Assembly (NCBI GenBank): GCA_025716855.1 | Contig: JAIXMQ010000198.1 | Span: 1 to 13,405, forward strand | Direction: 5' to 3' | DNA: 13,405 bases | Origin: Pilaira anomala | Taxonomy: Eukaryota; Mucoromycota; Mucoromycetes; Mucorales; Mucoraceae | Part shown: in pieces, positions 1 to 8,946 of the stretch | How positions within the stretch are numbered: position 1 is the stretch's first letter | How the letters are laid out: each line of letters opens with the position of its first letter | Program-made: the position numbers and the translations under genes | Notes under the pieces: generated by a model | What the model saw: the letters and a program-made list of their open reading frames with translations, nothing else | Told to the model about the DNA's origin: nothing | Databases searched by the model: none

Positions 1-407
1 CTAACAAACATCCACTATGTATGATTCTATGCTAGTTTTCCCACCAATCTAAGGTAAAATTAGTATGATAACTTCCCTACGCTTAGCTGTAATAATTGGT
101 GGATGTGAGCTTATGGATTCACCAACTGAGTATTTTAATACCAATTAAATCAGTATGAATATTCACTAATCTAGTGTTTTATACACTCATTTTATTAGGA
201 TCATAAACACACTTTTGGTAGGATACCTTCCAATATCTTCAGTGGTTTTTTCTTCTTTATGTATAAAATAAATACTAATTATGTTAGTGTATTAAAGCCA
301 GTTGGTATATGACCCACCAAATAGCTAGGATCCTATACACCATTCAATTGGCTGATTTGCAATATAAAATTTGGTAATCAAAAAAGGAATCAAAAATATA
401 ATACAAT
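1..407. other. Gene-free A+T-rich stretch
   Basis: No open frame of useful length, no RNA gene and no recognisable mobile-element protein is visible on either strand. The sequence is ordinary A+T-rich intergenic DNA leading into the 22-bp tandem repeat. Transposon ends may be hidden here, but I cannot identify any. Confidence 0.6.
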
Positions 408-593
408 TGGTAGTTTTATTTAATGAAATGGGTAGTTTTATTTAAAGAATGGGTAGTTTTACTTAATAGAATGGGTAGTTTTATTTAATGGAATGGGTAG
501 TTTTATTTAATAGAATGGGTAGTTTTATTTAATAAAATGGGTAGTTTTATTTAATAGAATTGGTAGTTTTATTTAATAGAATGGGTAGTTTTA
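408..593. repeat. 22-bp tandem repeat (minisatellite), about 8.5 copies
   Basis: The unit is GGGTAGTTTTATTTAATAGAAT or a close variant, repeated head to tail with no spacers. Copies differ by single substitutions (for example TTAATGGAAT, TTAATAAAAT, ACTTAATAGAAT) and one copy is shorter (TTTAAAGAAT). The first and seventh boundaries read TTGG instead of TGGG. The array starts abruptly after an ACAATTGG sequence and stops where the last copy runs into TTTTAAAATT. No coding frame is maintained through it. Similar arrays occur as subterminal repeats of DNA transposons and as ordinary minisatellites; the sequence alone does not decide. Confidence 0.93.
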
Positions 594-613
594 AAATTAT
601 TGTTAGCATTCAA

Positions 614-642
614 CTGCAAAAAGGGACCTGCAAAAAGGACCT

Positions 643-678
<36 letters not shown>
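614..678. repeat. 13-bp triple repeat followed by a 34-base A tract
   Basis: Three consecutive copies of CTGCAAAAAGG(G)AC-like sequence occur, and the last one runs straight into 34 uninterrupted A residues (645-678). The growing A run inside a repeat unit suggests replication slippage. A retroposed poly(A) tail is another possibility, but no coding sequence precedes it on the plus strand. Confidence 0.85.
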
Positions 679-681
<3 letters not shown>

Positions 682-884
682 CCAGTTACAAACATTAAAT
701 GAAACCAATTAGAATACGATACATATTGTGAGTACAAATTAATTTAGCCTTACACGTTTTGATAGGAAAAAAAACAACAGAAAAGCCTGCAGTTACAAAC
801 ATTAAATGAAACCAATTAGAATACGATACATTTGAGTAAAAATTAATTTAGCCTTACACGTTTTGACAGGAAAAAAAAAAAAAA
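679..884. repeat. Tandem duplication of about 107 bp
   Basis: Copy A (679-785) and copy B (786 to about 884) share CAGTTACAAACATTAAATG, CCAATTAGAATACGATACAT, AATTAATTTAGCCTTACACG and a terminal A-rich run. The copies differ by a short deletion in B (the ATTGTGAGTACAA segment of A against TTTGAGTAAAA in B), T/C changes and the length of the final A run. High identity suggests a recent duplication. Each copy ends in poly(A), which may have helped slippage or unequal exchange. Confidence 0.9.
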
Positions 885-1374
885 AGAGAGCGTTTGCACA
901 ACAAAATCCAATGTAATGCCAAAATTACATGAATATACATAACTAAAGAATCTACACCGTTTAGCTATGCTGGTAGGAAATAACCTCTGTTTCTACCAGA
1001 TATCATAATTTTAGTATAGCAAATACACAAAGACGAAACATTTATGTTAAAACTTACAGCTTATTGAGCCTATATATGTATACAAGAAGATTTAAAATAC
1101 CATATAGAATAAACCAAAAGACCAGTGTGCTTGTAATTAGTACTTAAAAAAGGAACATGGATCTTCATCTTTAGACAGATACTAGATGAATCTGTGCAAA
1201 CAAATGGTTATTACATAAAATTAGTTTGTTAATCTGTACTTCCTGTTTACTATTGTATGACCGATACATTACATATATTTACAGTCGATTACAACTATTA
1301 CTGATTATTTATTACTTAATTTTTACATTACTACTTAATTAATTAGAATAATTCTCAATTTTTTTTTTTTATTA

Positions 1375-1405
<31 letters not shown>

Positions 1406-1753
1406 ATTATTCTTTTTAAACTATATTCTATCTCTTCTGTTGTTACCTGTAATTATAACATTCTCTTTTTACTCAATATTATTGTTTAACTCGATAAATA
1501 TACATTTATTTCAATGCTATTTTTTTTTTTTTAAGTTATCTTACCATTACAATATATATAATATCATACCTAAATAATACAGACTACTGTATAACCATCG
1601 CCTAATATAAGTATAGTGGTAAGTCTCTTAAAGAAATATCAATTAAACAAAAAAGATGTACTATTCAAGAGAAAAAGGAAAAGATAAAAAAAAATAAAAA
1701 AAAAAAATAAAAAATTAATATATGCACGAAGAATCAATTTATCTAAAAACGTA
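885..1753. other. Gene-free A+T-rich stretch with long T runs
   Basis: No convincing coding sequence is visible on either strand. The stretch contains several long T runs (near 1360-1370, about 1379-1405, 1521-1532) and an A-rich run near 1680-1712. Its right end carries the likely 3' processing signal of the minus-strand gene. I looked for CACTA-type ends and an inverted counterpart of the sequence beyond 5924 and found none by eye. Confidence 0.55.
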
Positions 1754-1759
1754 TTTATT
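1754..1759 (-). terminator. Likely polyadenylation signal (AATAAA) of the minus-strand gene
   Basis: On the minus strand AATAAA lies about 23 bp past the TAG stop at 1784-1782, a normal place for a fungal 3' processing signal. A+T-rich sequence follows. Such hexamers are frequent by chance in DNA of this composition, so support is moderate. Confidence 0.5.
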
Positions 1760-1781
1760 AATTCTGAGCCGCAGCCAAGTC

Positions 1782-2584
1782 CTAATTTTGCTCAGTTGCT
1801 TTTTCCTACATAAAATGAACAACGAGATTTAAAGACCAAAAACTTAAACATGAAGATAATTACCTCCCGTCTCTTCTTGCACTGGCGTTCTCCTTTCATC
1901 TTCTCTTGCAAAAGGAGTTTTGCTGCCCATTGCTTGTTGCATTTGTAAATTGGAAGCTGCAACTGCTTGTTTACTTCCTCTTCAAGTCGAAGCGAGTAAT
2001 ATAACTGCTCCGCAGCAGAAAGCTCGCCCCAACTGGTGGCCTTTACACCCTGCATTATCATTTCACCACGGACAAGTCGGGTGATGCTTCTCAGCTGAAG
2101 TCTTTCTGTCTTTACGACAGCAAGACTTATTTCCTCCGCGGAACCAGCACGACTTTTCAAAAGAAAACTGATGAGCGCGTCAATACGGGCTGTTGCGCTT
2201 GGTGTTCTATTGGTTCTGGTAGCCTGGAAACCAATAAGGGCCTCTGGCAACGTAGCCACAATGCTTCTTGCACCCATGTGGTTAGGGAATGCGTTGACTC
2301 TGGCCATTTCGTTTTGCCAAGCAACCCTATCCATTCCTGTTTACAAAATAGATAAAATATTAGAATGTTATTATCATTATACCCTTGAGAATACAGATCA
2401 TTTTACCAGTTGTTGCATTCATAGCACCAAAGTCTACGCTTCCAGCAGCAGGAGCAAACTGGGCATCAAACCTTCCCTCCAATCTGGCGGTTGTTTCCTC
2501 CAATCTAGCAGTTGTTGCATAAATGCTTTGGAGCATGGCACTGTCACTCATGCTTACAACGTTTTCAGTGTTGTTGTTAGTCAT
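1782..2584 (-). CDS. Unrecognised coiled-coil/basic protein, divergent partner of the Tnp2-type transposase gene
   Basis: I do not recognise this family. Three exons join in frame: 2584-2407, 2336-1864 and 1805-1782, with introns 2406-2337 (70 bp, GTAAAA..ACAG) and 1863-1806 (58 bp, GTAATT..GTAG). Each junction keeps phase, giving about 224 residues and a TAG stop. The start at 2584-2582 is chosen because upstream codons in that frame translate to low-complexity hydrophobic sequence. Visible features are an N-terminal pair of ATTARLEE / TTARLEG heptad-like segments (residues about 23-37) suggesting a short coiled coil, a middle region with many Arg/Leu/Ala, and a Lys/Arg-rich tail (KMKGERQCKKRREEK) that could bind nucleic acid or act as a nuclear signal. 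Base composition is clearly more G+C-rich than the flanks, which fits real coding sequence. It has no visible disabling change, unlike its neighbour. The position head-to-head with a transposase gene suggests an accessory transposon protein, but that is inference. Confidence 0.75.
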
Positions 2585-2747
2585 TTTGATAAAAAAAAGA
2601 ATAAAAAGCCCGAAATTTTTTCTTGAAAAAAAAATGTTATAAACAATAGTACACACATATTAAGGTTTAGTTTATGTTCATATTAACGTTTATTGTTATT
2701 GTTATTGTTATTTCTGTTTCAGATAAAGCGTGTAACACCTTGTACAC

Positions 2748-2784
<37 letters not shown>

Positions 2785-2851
2785 TTCTCTTTCTTATACA
2801 GTATAAACCCAACTTACCCTTTTAAATCAACCTTTTCCTTCATCAACAATT
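2585..2851. promoter_or_regulatory. Shared divergent promoter region
   Basis: This 267-bp spacer separates the two start codons of opposite genes. On the plus side TATAAA at 2802-2807 lies about 45 bp before the ATG at 2852. On the minus side a TTTATAAC-like box lies near 2637-2643, about 55 bp before the ATG at 2584. In between are a GTTATT hexamer run (about 2686-2712) and 29 consecutive T residues (2753-2781). Poly(dA:dT) tracts exclude nucleosomes in fungi and could serve both directions. The function is inferred from layout. Confidence 0.55.
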
Positions 2852-3902
2852 ATGGATTCTTATAAACGTATCAAACTTAGTCACCAAACTACATCCGGTG
2901 GTCATAATTGTGATCAATGTAAGAGAGTTTTCTCTACTGGTCAGAGTCTTCGAAATCATAAACGAATTCATAACACAGACACAGATGTTGAAGCCATCCA
3001 AGAAACACTTGTTGAAAGTGTTCAAGAGCCATTGCCTCCTGTACTAAGTCCTGCTGAAGAAGGTATATCAAAAATTATACAACATTAATTCTTCTTTTAC
3101 ATGTACTCACGTATTTATAACAGAAACTCCTTTTGATCCTTTGGCACCAAGAACGTTTAAGGCCTCTTGTCATTTTAATGTCGGTGACGAAGGCCACGTT
3201 AACAATCAATCCCTCATCGATCATAATACATTCAACACTGCTCAACTCTATAGTATTCAGTTGTATGATATTGTAACAGCATGCCAAATTTCAAACGAAG
3301 GCCATCGTCAACTCGTTGGTCTTATGAATACTTTAATAAGAGATCATAAAAAATTAGCTGAAGGTAAAAAATATTAATTCCTTATACATACCGGAATCAC
3401 CAAGTGTTTTAACAAATAAATAGATTATAATTCACGCATCTTGCATGCTGAACCAGTCAAGAATCTTCTTAAAAACGCTACACTTTTGAAAGCTCATGAA
3501 TATGATGTCTGCACCAATACTTGTATGTTGTTCGACATTTCAAAAAACGAAACAAAATGTTCAATTTGTGGTGATGAACGCTACGTTAGTGATGAAGAGA
3601 TTCTTTGGTACCAGTTGAAACAATGAAAATGATGTCAGTTGGTGACCAATTGTCACATATGTTAAGCAACGACGATACGAGAAAATGTTGCAGTACAGAC
3701 ATAACCGTGAAGAAGTACCGGGAGTCATTTCTGACTACTTTGATGGCGAAGACTATAAGGCACTCAAGGCCAAGGGTATGTTTGAGTCATCTGAAGACAT
3801 TGCACTTGCCTTGTTTGTCGATGGCTTCGTCAATCAAAAAAAATCCCAGCAAGAAATGATAATCATGCACGTTCTTGTTCTTAACTTCGACCCTTCCATT
3901 AG

Positions 3903-3956
3903 GTATGAAAGCAAAGTCAAAAATTATTTCAAGTCTACTAAAATGTTTATATGTAG
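3903..3956 (+). other. Stop-free 54-bp intron hidden inside an open frame of the transposase gene
   Basis: The segment starts GTATGAAAG, has a consensus TACTAA branch site at about 3936-3941, and ends TTATATGTAG. It is exactly 18 codons long with no stop, so translation would read through it. Removing it joins AG|A as an Arg codon and places IR directly before YTDDYM, giving an uninterrupted family-like block from LNFDPSIR to the IPGK motif. Its size equals two of the other introns (4306-4359 and 5546-5599). Confidence 0.82.
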
Positions 3957-5545
3957 ATATACCGATGACTATATGTTCCAGATTGCAGTTATTCCAGGCA
4001 AAGCCAAAGACCTTGATTCTTTTCTATTGCCCATAGTTGATGAGATCAAGAGTTTAGGTGAACATGGTTTGCTTGTAAAGAAGCACAATGGTGAAGAAAT
4101 AAGATCGAAAGTGCATTTGGTAATGGCCTCGGGAGATATCCCACAGGTTACGAAATTTTGCCACCATAAAGGTCATAATGCTAAGTATGGTTGTAGAATC
4201 TGTGTTGTTGAAGGTACGCACCCAGGAAACGGAAGAGGCGGTATGTATTACCAATCGCGTACGGCAGCTTTGCGAACGATGAATGCATTTGTTATGGGTG
4301 ATGTCGTAAGTAACTAATTAAAAAAAAAGAAAAAAAAACTAAATTATTATTACTTGTAGAATAAACAAATCATGAAGCCTAATATCTTTTGTAAGTTACC
4401 CTCTTTCGCTTCATCTTCCTTCTATGGTCTAGATGAGCTACATTTGTTTGGACAGGGAATTGCCAAGTTTATTCGTTTGTTAATTGTGAAAGTCAATCAG
4501 GCTCCATTAGAAAACACGACTGTTTTTGGCAAGTCCAGTGATGGTAGTTTCAACATGAGTAATTACACCTTCAAGCTTTCCAAAAAACAATTAGAAGATG
4601 TCGGCGATTGTATTGAAGCTTCCCGGGGTAAGATCCCTGTGTCATTTCAAGGAAGCTGGGACAACTTGGTAAAAAAGATAGATGGCGCCAGAGCAGTAGA
4701 TTTTTTGGATTTCTTACTGTACGTGGTACCAACGTTAATCGTACCATTATTTACTAAGGTTGAAGTCAGAAGAGCTTTGCTGTTCTTGGTGAGAGGTTGT
4801 GCAATCGGGTTACAATGGGAGACTAATGAATCCCTCATTCAAGAGATGGAAAAGTAAGATTAGATTTTACAAGGCATTAGTTTATAAAATACTCACTACT
4901 TATTAATAGCTGCTTTGCAAAATGGCACGATTTCCTAGACCAAGAAGTAAGAAAAGGGAATATATCTCTAAGTGTATTTAGACCCAACAATCATTACTTG
5001 ACACACGTTGGGTATATTATCAGAAAAGCTGGAAGTATGCGGGCATATAGCGCTCGATCAATGGAGAGAACAATTGGAAGATATTCCAAATTAATCAAGA
5101 GCAGAGTTTCAGCTGGAAAGAATGCCGGTAATTTAGTTGAACGACTTTCAATGCGTTCGTACTTTAATCTAGCTGTAAACATACATGATTTACTTGACAC
5201 CATTCAACCTAAACACAGATCGCTGGACAATTTTATTGAACTTCCTCTTTCTTCTCCTTTCAACTGTAATCACCAATTATGGAGTTCTTTTGCAACCCAC
5301 TCATTATCTTCATCCAATCTCATTGAATCTGTCTCGCCAAATATTATAATCACACAGCTCAAAAATTTTTACAATCGTTCTGTTCCAGGACGTTTCCAAC
5401 GTATTACTATCATAAATGATACAATTAAAATCGCCGCCCGTGCCCTCATCAATAATCATTTATTTAGCTCTTGCATGTATAGAAGGATCAGATCTGAAAG
5501 TCGTCGCGGAAATCAATATGTATTATTCCATGCATCATATAAATC

Positions 5546-5599
5546 GTAAGCTAATATATTTTCTATTTTTTTTTCTTGCTCATTTTCTCTTCAATACAG
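5546..5599 (+). other. Last intron of the transposase gene
   Basis: GTAAGC at the 5' end, a T-rich tract and AATACAG at the 3' end. Splicing converts an apparent stop shortly after 5545 into a frame continuing to 5924 through the block RWYVGSVIFYFEH, a C-terminal motif typical of these fungal transposases as I remember them. The other introns are 3063-3123, 3364-3423, 4306-4359 and 4854-4909. Confidence 0.85.
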
Positions 5600-6007
5600 T
5601 TCATATCGCTGGTATGTTGGTTCTGTTATATTCTATTTTGAGCATAACAATTCAAACATCGATGACAACAAGCAATTTCTGGTCCTTGTTGAGATAATGA
5701 AGTATCATGGCGCTGCTGGTTACGATAAAAGAATCCCTGTTATTGAATTGAATGAACCTGGTCAGCCCGCAAAATTGGTTATTATTAGTCTTAATGACAT
5801 ACAACGACAAGTTGGGCTTGTTCAATTATCTATCGATTCATTAGAACATAAAGTTATTTCTCCCTACATAATCTTCAGCGATGATATGAAAGAAACTGCT
5901 GGTCAGTTAAAATACATTTTATAACATATTCTTTTTTTTTTCTCTCTCTTTTTCTTTTTTTTTTTCTTATTCCTACTTGCTTTCTTCTATCAATAACATA
6001 TATCTAC

Positions 6008-6013
6008 AATAAA
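6008..6013 (+). terminator. Likely polyadenylation signal (AATAAA) of the transposase gene
   Basis: AATAAA lies 84 bp after the stop at 5924, behind a long pyrimidine run. Position and context fit fungal 3' processing. Chance occurrence in A+T-rich DNA cannot be excluded. Confidence 0.45.
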
Positions 6014-6131
6014 CTTTGGTGATCTAGCATAGTAAATAAAGCAGTAATAATGTTACATCAACACTGAATTTAAATATCAAATAAAATAAAGTGCATGAAA
6101 TCATAATATAACATTAAAAAAGATAAAGAGG

Positions 6132-6195
6132 TTACACTAAACAGTAAAATCATAAAGATATGAATTCTCACACTAAATAGTAGAAACATATAAAT
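6132..6195. repeat. Degenerate direct repeat, two copies with 36-bp period
   Basis: ACACTAAACAGTAAAATCAT begins at 6134 and a variant, ACACTAAATAGTAGAAACAT, begins at 6170. The copies agree at 16 of 20 positions. Two CACTA-containing repeats just downstream of a CACTA-type transposase gene could be subterminal repeats, but with only two copies this is weak. Confidence 0.5.
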
Positions 6196-7536
6196 CTTAT
6201 TAATAACATGCTGATATCTTTCTATTATGATATCACATCAATAACTCGTTAGTCTGTAAAATAAAGAATATAAATACCTCTCAAATAATAGAATAATAAC
6301 TCCTACTCTTTTTACTCTAATAAACATATTGTAAACAGTCTCAAACTACTCTACTAGTTTTCCATATCTCTTTTATTACAAATCTATTCTATATCACAAC
6401 AAAACTATTATAAATAATAGATTCAAAAATAAAAAACCAATTTAAAGATATAAACGTGAGAAAGGTTTCGCAATGTAGATTGTTAAAGTGATGGAGTGCT
6501 TTAATGTAACAGGTAAGTGAAAAAGAATAATTATATCTTTTTTTTAAAAAGCTTTTTAAGTCACGTTCATTGGTAAAAAAAAATCAATGTTCAAACAAAA
6601 AAGGGGGAATTTTTAATTTAAGCCATAAAATTGGCGGAAATTTTTCTAAACGGGATATAAATACCACTTCATATAACTATTCAGATACAGGCTTTTGAAA
6701 AATGAGCTATATGTAAGAGATATTATAGCTATACTTGGATAAAAACATATGTACATCGTTTTTATAGCCCTCAGCAATGATTTCAATTCATATTTTATTG
6801 AAAAAAAAGCACCTTTTTTTTTCACTATATTCTCTTTGAATATCCCTTAGTTAATGCTCATATTTGATTGGTCGTAAAAAAAAAAGTAGAGTCGTATCCA
6901 CCAATTGCGAAATAACTAGCATACTTTCATACATAGTGATCATCAAAATATCCTGATTTTCATATCATAGGTACTACCAATACCCATATCACAACGTAAA
7001 AATCAAAGATAGTAGACAAGTCTGAAGGGGCTGGACAAAACCCCTTTTCAACCACACAAGTCAGTCAGGATAAATGAGTCGTGAATTCATAACATGCAGC
7101 CTTAAACACACCCAACGTGTATGTAAATAACTTCAACTAAACCCACACCAATACCTACACTTATACTTACTCCAACTTCAATAGTAAAACTACTGTCGTT
7201 ATGGATAATAAAATGAAAAGTGAAAATAGTGGAGGATATAAAAGGAAAAGGTGGTACAAACGTTCCATGAGTACCGTTGGATCAGCAACAAAAACACGCA
7301 GTCACAGGAAGACGGGTTTAAAAAAAATATTGTTATTAAATGATTAAACAAAAAAATACGTTTGCATTGATCCATAGATCCATTTGATCTGGACAGGAAC
7401 AAGTAGAAAGATAATTATGTTTATTTGTGATTAATTATGTTATCTGCGGATTGGTAAATGATCTACATTGAAATGAATCATTATTATCCATCTCTGTTAC
7501 CATATTTTCTGCATGCTGTTTTTGTACTTCTTTATT

Positions 7537-8600
7537 TCATATATAGATCTTTTTAAACCCAAACTGTATTTGTATGGCTTCTTGACGGTAATCATTAATT
7601 ACCGCTTGTGATCATAGGTATACGATACGATCAACACGTTCGTTTCGTGATCGTCCAAAGTGATATGTTTTAAGCTGGTTGTGAGACGATTCGATGTAGT
7701 TGTTCGTATTAATCGATGCATCTGTTCTCCATGCTTTGACCCATAAATGCTTTCTATCGACCCATTATTTTTTAAAATACTCAAAGAAGACAGGGAATTC
7801 GTTCTTGTGTGTTTCTTGAAATGTAGCATAAGCTTCTACAAACTTTTCTTCGGTTTCTGCATACATCATATTATTTAGTTGCTGTCTTAAGAAGTTATTC
7901 TCCAGGTTTGGTGCAGGACCAAGTTCCATTTTTAACCACTGCAGCCATTGCATGAGAACAGCTTTCTTGTCTGCTTCATCACCATTATTTTCCATCTATA
8001 ACAAAGGGTAAGTTTCAAAATAAGGTACTGTAAATGGTAATAAATAATCTTACTTCTGAAAGTTTAGTTTCATTAAGAGGAAGTAAATCTTTATACTTTT
8101 CTACTGCATCTATAATCCATTGCTTGATTTCAGTAGATAACCGAGACTTGGAAGCAAAAGAATTGGTGTCAGAAGGGTCACGTTTCACATGCTTCTAGTG
8201 ATAAGTAATTTCGACTTCGCCATTAGAGTAAAGCTTCTTGGAGTAAAAAGCAGTACATCCAACCTTGATTGAAAAGGTTACTTTTTTTGACTTTATGATA
8301 GGAGCAAGTTCATCGACTGCAGTATTAACTATAAAAAAAAAATCGAGGCTTCAATATATCGCTATAATAATATGTACAGACACAATGCAAATGATTACCC
8401 TTAGACATTCGCTTTAGAGGTTGGCCATAATGATCGCAAAACGTAGCGGTTTTAATTAGTATTTGAGATAGGACAACGGATGGCTTTGGATTTAGGCGTG
8501 AAAATCTTTTTTGATCACCAAGTGGCATGTTTTTGAAGCGTAGTTAGAAGTACTCCAGTCTTCGAAAGCGTTAACACCGTCAAAATTCAAAATTACTTTA
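7537..8600 (-). pseudogene. Decayed MULE-type (SWIM/FAR1-like) transposase relic lacking its core
   Basis: Three exon remnants can be followed on the minus strand: about 8600-8399, 8328-8054 and 7995-7537. They are separated by GT..AG introns 8398-8329 (70 bp) and 8053-7996 (58 bp) that keep phase. The first exon has an NAFEDWSTSNY block and, after a frameshift near 8525, GDQKRFSRLN and a CDHYGQPLKR block. The second reads as an N-terminal zinc-ribbon-like domain ending in GEVEITYH, a stop (8197-8195) where the family has Trp, then KHVKRDP. The third carries ELGPAPNLENNFL, EYFKK, a stop (7767-7765), WVDRKHLWVKAWR, NNYIESSHNQLKT and RNERVDRIVYL, then a stop (7614-7612) with family-like sequence still following. 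The DDE catalytic core expected between exons 2 and 3 is absent. The family call rests on remembered motif order, not a search. Confidence 0.72.
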
Positions 8601-8946
8601 TCATCAACTTATGAAGCTTTCCCACAATGAATGTAAGTAATATCAATAACACCAATCATAGTGTTTTGCATTTTAACAAGAAATAAACGAATATAACGAC
8701 TGATCTCGATTTACCATAATATTTTCATTTTAACGCGACCTCATCCTTTTTTCGAGAAAAATTATCCTTTCATTTACAATAAAATGATAAACATTTAGTA
8801 ATAAAATAAAATTCTATGTAATGAGTTAGATTATTTGAAGTGATATAATATGGAAATGTAACTTACTTTTTTTTTTGAGAAAAGAGTAAAAAATTGTTTC
8901 TAACAGAAATTTTTAATTATATACGTATCATCTGAGATTATACCTA
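8601..8946. other. Stretch without a supported gene, between the MULE relic and the LTR
   Basis: Immediately right of the relic, minus-strand translation gives only scraps (for example around CGKAS near 8615) that might be more of its N-terminus. The remainder is A+T-rich with no open frame of note. A second TGTAAT motif at 8817 is an alternative left end for the LTR. Confidence 0.5.

Larger units (their letters stand above)
2852..5924 (+). pseudogene. Spliced CACTA/Tnp2-type (Transposase_21, Plavaka-like) transposase with N-terminal C2H2 finger; two frameshifts
   Basis: The product would cut and join an element's ends in the nucleus. Exons are 2852-3062, 3124-3363, 3424-3902, 3957-4305, 4360-4853, 4910-5545 and 5600-5924, about 910 codons. 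All six introns are 54-61 bp, GT..AG, with consistent phase. The N-terminus has a C2H2 finger (C20, C23, H36, H40). Next comes a cysteine cluster near 3510-3585 (YDVC..C..CSICGDERY) typical of the region before Tnp2 domains. The core has DGF (3820), IPGKAKDLDSF, GDIPQV (Asp at 4135), a CHHKGHN..CRIC zinc-like cluster (4159-4201) and LDELH (4432-4441), the equivalent of the family's D.MH. The C-terminal part has a SARSMERTIGRYSK block. Two one-base losses break exon 3, near 3603 and near 3683 (in GAGAAAATG), and homology-like sequence continues across both. The mild damage suggests recent inactivation or assembly error. I assign Tnp2 from remembered motif order, not a search; a KDZ-type transposase is a less likely alternative. 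Confidence 0.85.
5925..7536. other. Gene-free stretch between two transposase relics
   Basis: No coding sequence is supported. After the transposase stop there is a pyrimidine-rich run (5932-5970), then AATAAA at 6008-6013, then A+T-rich DNA with a weak direct repeat (6132-6195) and a small hairpin-capable segment (AAGGGG..CCCCTT, about 7025-7049). The minus-strand open frame at 7199-7402 has low-complexity Phe/Tyr/His composition and looks fortuitous. One end of each neighbouring element should lie here, but no terminal inverted repeats were recognised. Confidence 0.55.

Noticed and set aside
408..593. CRISPR array
   Set aside because: The 22-bp units are directly adjacent with no unique spacers, and the genome is eukaryotic.
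2171..2626. Plus-strand open frame of 151 codons
   Set aside because: It lies antisense to the well-supported spliced minus-strand gene, crosses its intron, and has no recognisable motif.
3608..3698. Possible extra intron that would bypass the frameshifts in the transposase
   Set aside because: Using GT at 3608 and AG at 3698 creates a TGA codon at the junction, and the bypassed DNA encodes family-like sequence (PVETMKMMSVGDQL), so frameshifts fit better. Using the AG at 3666 lands in the wrong frame for the exon that follows.
7020..7050. Hairpin AAGGGG..CCCCTT as a possible small RNA or tRNA arm
   Set aside because: The stem is only about 6 bp and no cloverleaf or polymerase III box arrangement could be built around it.
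7199..7402. Minus-strand open frame of 67 codons
   Set aside because: Low-complexity Phe/Tyr/His/Ser composition, no motif and no splice partners. It looks like chance in A+T-rich DNA.
7599..7829. Minus-strand open frame of 76 codons
   Set aside because: It is an out-of-frame shadow over the third exon of the MULE relic; the recognisable transposase sequence is in another frame.
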